Made by a program: the position numbers and the translations under genes. Below the pieces are notes generated by a model. The model ran no database searches, was not told the origin of the DNA, and worked only from the letters and a program-made list of their open reading frames with translations. This document shows positions 59,461-64,000 of a DNA stretch of 64,000 nt, piece by piece; within the stretch, counting starts at the first letter, position 1; the number at the start of each line of letters is the position of its first letter. This DNA is from Lachnospiraceae bacterium UBA7054 (lineage in GTDB: Bacteria; Bacillota; Clostridia; Lachnospirales; Lachnospiraceae), in assembly GCA_002492725.1 (NCBI GenBank), contig DLAF01000067.1:62001-126000 (forward strand). Direction: 5' to 3'.

Positions 59461-61215
59461 TCAACGTTCACGGGAAATGCGCCCATCCGCTACGCGGTAT
59501 ACCATATCGCATTTCTCAATCGTCTGTAATCTGTGCGCAATAATAACAAGTGTTTTTTTACCATGCAGCCTGTTGATGGAATCCATGATGGCCGCCTCGG
59601 TATCATTGTCAAGCGCCGATGTCGCCTCGTCAAGGACAAGCACTTCAGGATCCTCATACAAGGCCCTGGCAATGCTGATACGCTGTCTTTGTCCGCCGGA
59701 AATACGGATGCCGCGCTCGCCGATGCCCGTATTAAGCCCCTCCGGAAGCGAACGCACAAAATCATCCAGTGCTGCCTCCTCAAGCGCACGCCAAACCTTT
59801 TCCTCGTCAATTTCCTCCTCCGGCACACCAAAGGCCACATTTTTGCGGATGGAATCATCTATCATAAAGATGGTCTGGGGGATATAACCGATGTTCTTAA
59901 GCCACGCCTCATAATGGCCGCTCACGTCCACACCGTCCGCCAGGATCCGCCCGCTCTCCATCTGCAAAAGCCCCAACAGCACGTCCACGATGGTAGTCTT
60001 TCCCGATCCTGTGACACCAACGATACCCACAGACGCACCAATGGGAATTTCCATTTCGGCATGATCAAAAATCAGTTTTTCCGTGTTCGGGTACTTGTAA
60101 GTGATATCTTCCAGTCGAATATTTTCTTTCAGCGGAAGTTTCTCAATCTCCTGCTTTTTCCGATAGACCTCCACGTCGTAGGTCATCTTCCCGTCGTGAA
60201 TCTCCTCCTGTAAATTGTCGCTGACTCCCATGAAAAAGGGCTCAAAGTAAGAGATCGAAGTCTGATAATTGTTGATGCGGTTGGCGCTGGGTAAAAGCCG
60301 CATTGCTGCCGCAGCAAGCGCCGTAAGCTGGGGAAGCAGTTCGGCAAGCTCCGTTCCCTGCCCTATCGTCAAAACAAAGTACCCCACCATGCCCGTGATG
60401 CACACCGTCTCGATCAAAAGCCTCGGTGTTGCATTGAAGAGGTTGTATTTCTGCACGGCGTTCACATAGCCGTTCCCGCATTTCGCATATTCATTGATAA
60501 AATAGTTTTCCTTGCAGCCAATCTTTATCTCTTTGATACCCATGACAGACTGCTCGATCCACTTGTAAAGACCGCTGTAAAATTCCTGATTTTCCTGCCC
60601 TGCCCGTATCATAATGGGTTTTAGGACTTTTTTGATCACAAGCAGGAGGAGCACCATAAGGACTGCCAACGCCATGATCATCATAGCGTCCGAAAAGAGA
60701 AATAATGCCACGACCAGACAGACAAAGACGATACACTCTGAAAAAAGCTGCAGGCAGCTTAAGATCAGCCCGTACATATTGTTGACGTCAGACGTGATAT
60801 TTCGTTGAATCACAGACGTATCAGCGTTTAGATAATACTCGTAAGGGCGCTTCATAAAGTTGATCATCATGCGCCTTGACGTGGCAAACTGATTGGTATA
60901 GACAAATTTCAGCTGAAGTTTTTGCTGAAAGAAGAGATAAATATTTTTCACCACCGTCATAACTACAAAGGCCAGCAGGAGAAAAACGGCAAACTGCGCG
61001 CTGCTCTCCATCCCCAAACCTTCGTAGAGCGCAGAGAGTATCTCACTTTTCCTGATTTCCAAAGGATCCAGAACCACCGTCACGATAGGCACGAGCATGG
61101 AGATACCAAGGCTTTCCAAAACACCGCCCACCAGCATCATCACAATGAGGACTATCATGGTACGCTTCTGCCTGCGATCCAGCAGAAGATTCATTTTTTT
61201 GAGGATTTTAAGCAT
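59461..61215 (-). CDS. ABC exporter, fused membrane and ATPase domains (candidate glycolipid flippase)
   Basis: A 584-residue half-transporter. Six helices in the first 330 residues are followed by the ATPase with GVTGSGKTT as Walker A, RISGGQRQRISIARAL as signature, VLVLDEATSALD as Walker B and IIAHRL as switch. It resembles PglK and MsbA in size and order. No Wzx-type flippase occurs in the window, so this and its partial paralogue at the left edge are the main candidates to flip a lipid-linked oligosaccharide. GGAG lies seven bases before the ATG. The gene is 64 bases upstream of gtrA. Confidence 0.9.
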   Translation of the reverse strand: MLKILKKMNLLLDRRQKRTMIVLIVMMLVGGVLESLGISMLVPIVTVVLDPLEIRKSEILSALYEGLGMESSAQFAVFLLLAFVVMTVVKNIYLFFQQKLQLKFVYTNQFATSRRMMINFMKRPYEYYLNADTSVIQRNITSDVNNMYGLILSCLQLFSECIVFVCLVVALFLFSDAMMIMALAVLMVLLLLVIKKVLKPIMIRAGQENQEFYSGLYKWIEQSVMGIKEIKIGCKENYFINEYAKCGNGYVNAVQKYNLFNATPRLLIETVCITGMVGYFVLTIGQGTELAELLPQLTALAAAAMRLLPSANRINNYQTSISYFEPFFMGVSDNLQEEIHDGKMTYDVEVYRKKQEIEKLPLKENIRLEDITYKYPNTEKLIFDHAEMEIPIGASVGIVGVTGSGKTTIVDVLLGLLQMESGRILADGVDVSGHYEAWLKNIGYIPQTIFMIDDSIRKNVAFGVPEEEIDEEKVWRALEEAALDDFVRSLPEGLNTGIGERGIRISGGQRQRISIARALYEDPEVLVLDEATSALDNDTEAAIMDSINRLHGKKTLVIIAHRLQTIEKCDMVYRVADGRISRER

Positions 61216-61309
61216 ATAGATTCTCCACCGCCCGGCTTGCACCCTTTTGCAAAACAGGCGCGCCGTTTCATAAGCTCATATTTTACCATAAAACCCCATT
61301 TCGCGCAAA

Positions 61310-62383
61310 TCAATAGATATCCTCATTCTGTCTGTGGAGGGCCGGCTCCTCGTACTGATCCATAAAATCCTCCCCCAGATAGACAATTTCTTTTGCAAAG
61401 CGAATGGCATGCACCACCGTAAAGACAGAAATCACACGGCGAAAGGTCAGGCCCTCGATGTAATTTAGGACTTCCATGGGAAATTTTTTGTCCAACACGA
61501 TGCAGTCTGAAAACAATGTCTCATAATCCAAAACATCCCTGGGATGGGGCTTGATTAAAATAATACACTCCGTACCTTCCACTGTCCCATACTGCGCAAT
61601 GCAGTCCCGAAAAATCTTCTCCCGCACCGTCAGGTCGCAGAGCGGCTCCGTTAAGAGAAGCACCATTTCCCGATCCTGTGTCAGCTTCTCCCTGATTTCG
61701 TCAATATTGGCAATAAAAAGCTTTACCAAAAGCGCCTGATCCTCCCCGGAAAGCCCGGCAGTCAGTTCGCTCCTTTTCTTTTCGATATATTTGGGGCAGG
61801 GGTAGGGCAAAACGGAAATATCGTTGACCTCCATGTCCTGACAGTACTTTCCCCAGCCGTTCTGAATAAAGATCAGATTTAAGGAAGCAAGAAACGCCTT
61901 CAATCGGAAATGCCCCCTGTTGTCGTAACGTGCGGTGTCATAGGTGCTGATACAGTCAAGGCCGTCTTCCAGGGCATGATAGGGAATTTTCCGCCAGCTT
62001 AAATAGTAACCGATGGGATCGGAATCGCAAAAAACGTAGACATCTCTGTATTCTTTAAAGTCCACGGGCACATAGGGCTGCTGTGCCTTGCCCAAAAGCT
62101 TCGTGTAGCGGATCCTCGCAAGCAGATTTAGGAAAAGATTTCCCCGATCCACATGGTACTTCATAATTTCGGGAAACTGCACATCTTCTTTCTCCTCAAA
62201 CAGATACACCGCCTCAAAGAGCCCGCAGACCTCGGCCCTGCTCTTTAAATCGCCGAAATCGTTTGACATGGTACTGAGGACGAGGGTTGCTGCGCCCTGC
62301 ATCTCTCTAGCCAGATTCAATTCTTTTAAACATGCCACGTATACATGATAATAAGTGTGGCAGACGTAGATTCGATCTTTCAT
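61310..62383 (-). CDS. GT52-like glycosyltransferase (sialyltransferase type)
   Basis: A 357-residue GT-B-like transferase. The N-terminal YVCHTYYHVYVACLKE is the GT52 start (HTxYH), ALEDGLDCIST has the E-D-G motif, and CIILIKPHPRDVLDYETLF carries the HP pair that binds the nucleotide in bacterial sialyltransferases. FTVVHAIRFAKEIVYLG completes the fold. GT52 members transfer sialic acid or glucose. A NeuB-type synthase lies two genes upstream, so transfer of a CMP-nonulosonic acid is the leading reading. The ribosome site is poor and the start is therefore less sure. Confidence 0.7.
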   Translation of the reverse strand: MKDRIYVCHTYYHVYVACLKELNLAREMQGAATLVLSTMSNDFGDLKSRAEVCGLFEAVYLFEEKEDVQFPEIMKYHVDRGNLFLNLLARIRYTKLLGKAQQPYVPVDFKEYRDVYVFCDSDPIGYYLSWRKIPYHALEDGLDCISTYDTARYDNRGHFRLKAFLASLNLIFIQNGWGKYCQDMEVNDISVLPYPCPKYIEKKRSELTAGLSGEDQALLVKLFIANIDEIREKLTQDREMVLLLTEPLCDLTVREKIFRDCIAQYGTVEGTECIILIKPHPRDVLDYETLFSDCIVLDKKFPMEVLNYIEGLTFRRVISVFTVVHAIRFAKEIVYLGEDFMDQYEEPALHRQNEDIY

Positions 62384-62435
62384 CGCTGCTGTTTTCCCAT
62401 CCCGATTTGACCGCTGTCAAAGCTTCTGTTTGTCC

Positions 62436-63758
62436 CTATTTCGTCTTTCTTTCTTCTATTTTAACGCTTATCTGCGAAATAATCTCCTCGCCCAGCGCCT
62501 TTGCCTCTTTGGCCGAAGCTCCTGTGGTAATGACATGCCCCAGCCTGTCATTACTGGAACGTGTGCCGTTTACCCGTTCACCCAGTTTTTTGTAAAGCAC
62601 GATCTCTTCCACCCCGGCCTGACCCGATTCCGGCAGGGTAATTCCTGATAGGATTCCCTCCTGCTGTGTATGAATAAAGTGGATGGCTGCGCCCTGCTGT
62701 CGTTTCGGAGTCAAATCGGGCTTTTCCCCTGTAGCAAGAAGGACGGAAGCCCCCACCAGATCAATTCCGGTAGACAGAGGCACCAGTTTGGAGGTGATAA
62801 AGTCCCCGCCCAGCCTTGCCGCCAGTTCCACAATTTTCGGGCCGTCTTCCGTCACCTTGATTTCCACATGCGCAGGGGCATTTTCGATGCCGATGGCTTT
62901 GATCGCCTGCGCCGCCACGACTTTGATTGCCTCTATCGTGTCTTCAGCCAAAACACTCGGTTCACAGTGGGCCAGTTCCACAAAGTAGGGCGGCGGGGTG
63001 ATATACTTGTCGGTGACCGTGATAATGTGCGGCTCTCCCTCGATCACAAGTGCTTCCACGCTGACCTCCGGGCCTTCCATGACCTCCTCCACCATCACCG
63101 TGCCGTTACGGGAATTTTCCCTGCTGTACCGATATAGTAGTCTGCTGTAATGCAGCAGCCTCCGCAACCGCCGCTGCTGTTCTTCTTTTGTTCCCGAATC
63201 CCCCTGATCAATCTCCATCACCATCAGGGAATCCTCTGCAGATGCCTGTATTGCAATATCATGGTCTTTCCATCTTTCCGGTTCCATGCGCACCACGCCC
63301 CGGCTTCCCGCATTATCAGCAGGCTTGACGATGCAATTCCCATTCAGGCAGCGAACGGCTTCTGAATAGACAGCAAAATCCTCAGCCGCAAAATATTTGG
63401 GTATCGGCACACCGCACTCTTTCAGACGGTCTCTCATCTTGCTTTTGATGGTGGCGCACAATGCGTTCTCATAGGAAAGATCGGGCCGCTTTCCCAACTT
63501 TTCATTGACATAGGCCGCTGTCCGCACGGGGCCGTCGCTGGTGGAGGTGATCACCACGTCAGGTTTTAAGCGCTGCGCCTCACGAAGCACCGCTTCCTGA
63601 TCAAGCGTGCTCACCACCAGCTTTACGTCAGCCAGCGCAAATCCGGGCGCATGTTTATCGTAATCTACCGAAATAATCTGATAACCCAACTCTTTTGCCT
63701 TTTGGATCGCCGGAATCTGCAACGGTCCGGCTCCCAGGATCATCATCTTTTTTTGCAT
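62436..63758 (-). CDS. ATP-grasp ligase linked to the nonulosonate synthase gene
   Basis: A 440-residue ATP-grasp enzyme. MMILGAGPLQIPAIQKAKELGYQII is the pre-ATP-grasp start, CIVKPADNAGSRGVVRM the lysine and glycine loop, VMVEEVMEGPEVSVEALVIEG and IVELAARLGGDFITSKL the ATP and metal parts. An arginine-rich insertion near residues 185-215 is unusual. It resembles PurT- and amino-acid-ligase-like proteins. In nonulosonic acid loci such enzymes may attach an amino acid to the sugar. AAGGAG lies nine bases before the ATG; an earlier TTG two codons upstream is unlikely. Confidence 0.85.
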   Translation of the reverse strand: MQKKMMILGAGPLQIPAIQKAKELGYQIISVDYDKHAPGFALADVKLVVSTLDQEAVLREAQRLKPDVVITSTSDGPVRTAAYVNEKLGKRPDLSYENALCATIKSKMRDRLKECGVPIPKYFAAEDFAVYSEAVRCLNGNCIVKPADNAGSRGVVRMEPERWKDHDIAIQASAEDSLMVMEIDQGDSGTKEEQQRRLRRLLHYSRLLYRYSRENSRNGTVMVEEVMEGPEVSVEALVIEGEPHIITVTDKYITPPPYFVELAHCEPSVLAEDTIEAIKVVAAQAIKAIGIENAPAHVEIKVTEDGPKIVELAARLGGDFITSKLVPLSTGIDLVGASVLLATGEKPDLTPKRQQGAAIHFIHTQQEGILSGITLPESGQAGVEEIVLYKKLGERVNGTRSSNDRLGHVITTGASAKEAKALGEEIISQISVKIEERKTK

Positions 63759-63806
63759 CTTCAAATACTCCTTAATGCTTTCTATTTTATCTTTCAGAAT
63801 CGTGGT

Positions 63807-64000
63807 TTACATAATATGTTTCCATGCAAGCGGCGTTCCTTTTGCGATATCCGTCTTTGCCTGCCGTCCCAGCACTTCCTCATAATACACGGGCGCAAGC
63901 CCGAATCCCGGCCTGATGGAGCGCACGTTCTCCTCCGTGAAGGTCTCTCCGGCACGAATGTCCCGTACCGCAAACAGGGAACGCATATCCTCCCTGCTGC
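63807..64000 (-). CDS. NeuB-family nonulosonate synthase, C-terminal fragment
   Basis: The last 64 residues of a gene that enters from the right edge. They read SLFAVRDIRAGETFTEEN, then VRSIRPGFGLAPVYYEEVLG and a closing KGTPLAW, which is the antifreeze-like SAF domain of NeuB, PseI and LegI synthases. These join phosphoenolpyruvate to a hexosamine to make sialic, pseudaminic or legionaminic acid. The TIM-barrel is outside the window, so which acid is made cannot be said. It ends 48 bases before the ATP-grasp gene and is probably cotranscribed with it. Confidence 0.85.
   Translation of the reverse strand, partial: SREDMRSLFAVRDIRAGETFTEENVRSIRPGFGLAPVYYEEVLGRQAKTDIAKGTPLAWKHIM

Overview
The window is almost entirely one very large surface-glycan biosynthesis region. 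About fifty genes read on the minus strand, packed tightly and often joined by ATGA, TAATG or GTGA overlaps. Strong GGAGG ribosome sites, TTGACA/TATAAT promoters, a DinJ-YafQ pair, DUF2164 and DUF6020-type proteins, a BlaI/M56 pair and a moderate GC content suggest a Firmicute of the class Clostridia, most likely a gut Lachnospiraceae. No rRNA, tRNA, CRISPR array or insertion sequence was seen.

Transcription runs from right to left, so layout is given that way. (a) 64.0-57.8 kb: the end of a NeuB-type nonulosonate synthase, an ATP-grasp ligase, a GT52-like transferase, a complete ABC exporter (candidate glycolipid flippase), a GtrA-type flippase and a membrane acyltransferase. (b) 57.7-47.0 kb: large GT-C-like membrane proteins, a WecE-type aminotransferase, a GNAT acetyltransferase and a GtrB/ArnC-type transferase. 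With GtrA these suggest extracytoplasmic addition of a 4-amino-4,6-dideoxy sugar. An ATPase with its own operator array and an isolated argC also lie here. (c) 46.9-40.6 kb: a self-contained island. A BlaI-like repressor, an M56 metalloprotease and a short secreted peptide read rightwards. A secreted beta-rich protein, a lipoprotein and a three-part ABC transporter read leftwards. Both promoters carry the same operator motif. (d) 40.5-31.7 kb: an O-antigen ligase/polymerase-like protein and a PglF/PglE/PglC-like core (dehydratase, aminotransferase, initiating phosphoglycosyltransferase) separated by clusters of perfect stem-loops, plus an isolated plus-strand phosphoribosyltransferase-like gene. 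(e) 31.6-20.0 kb: a toxin-antitoxin pair, UDP-GlcNAc 6-dehydrogenase and a WbpP-type 4-epimerase, four GT4 glycosyltransferases, a sugar N-formyltransferase-like protein and two membrane proteins. (f) 20.0-17.0 kb: an AT-rich accessory trio (RhuM-like, GNAT, AlbA-type regulator with an internal repeat). (g) 17.0-8.9 kb: a DltA/B/C/D-like cassette that also contains a stand-alone formyltransferase, then a membrane protein and a NodB-like protein. (h) 8.9-0 kb: two asparagine-synthase-like amidotransferases, a second SGNH protein, GT4, GT2 and GT11 (fucosyl) transferases and the start of a second ABC exporter.

Taken together the genes can make UDP-GalNAcA-type, 4-amino-dideoxy and nonulosonic sugars, start a lipid-linked glycan with a PglC-like enzyme, extend it with many transferases, export it with ABC flippases, and decorate it outside the membrane (side sugars, O-acyl or aminoacyl groups, possibly uronamides and N-formyl groups). 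The two least conventional units are the formyltransferase-containing Dlt-like cassette (11.5-17.0 kb) and the BlaI/M56-controlled secreted-protein and ABC island (40.6-46.9 kb).
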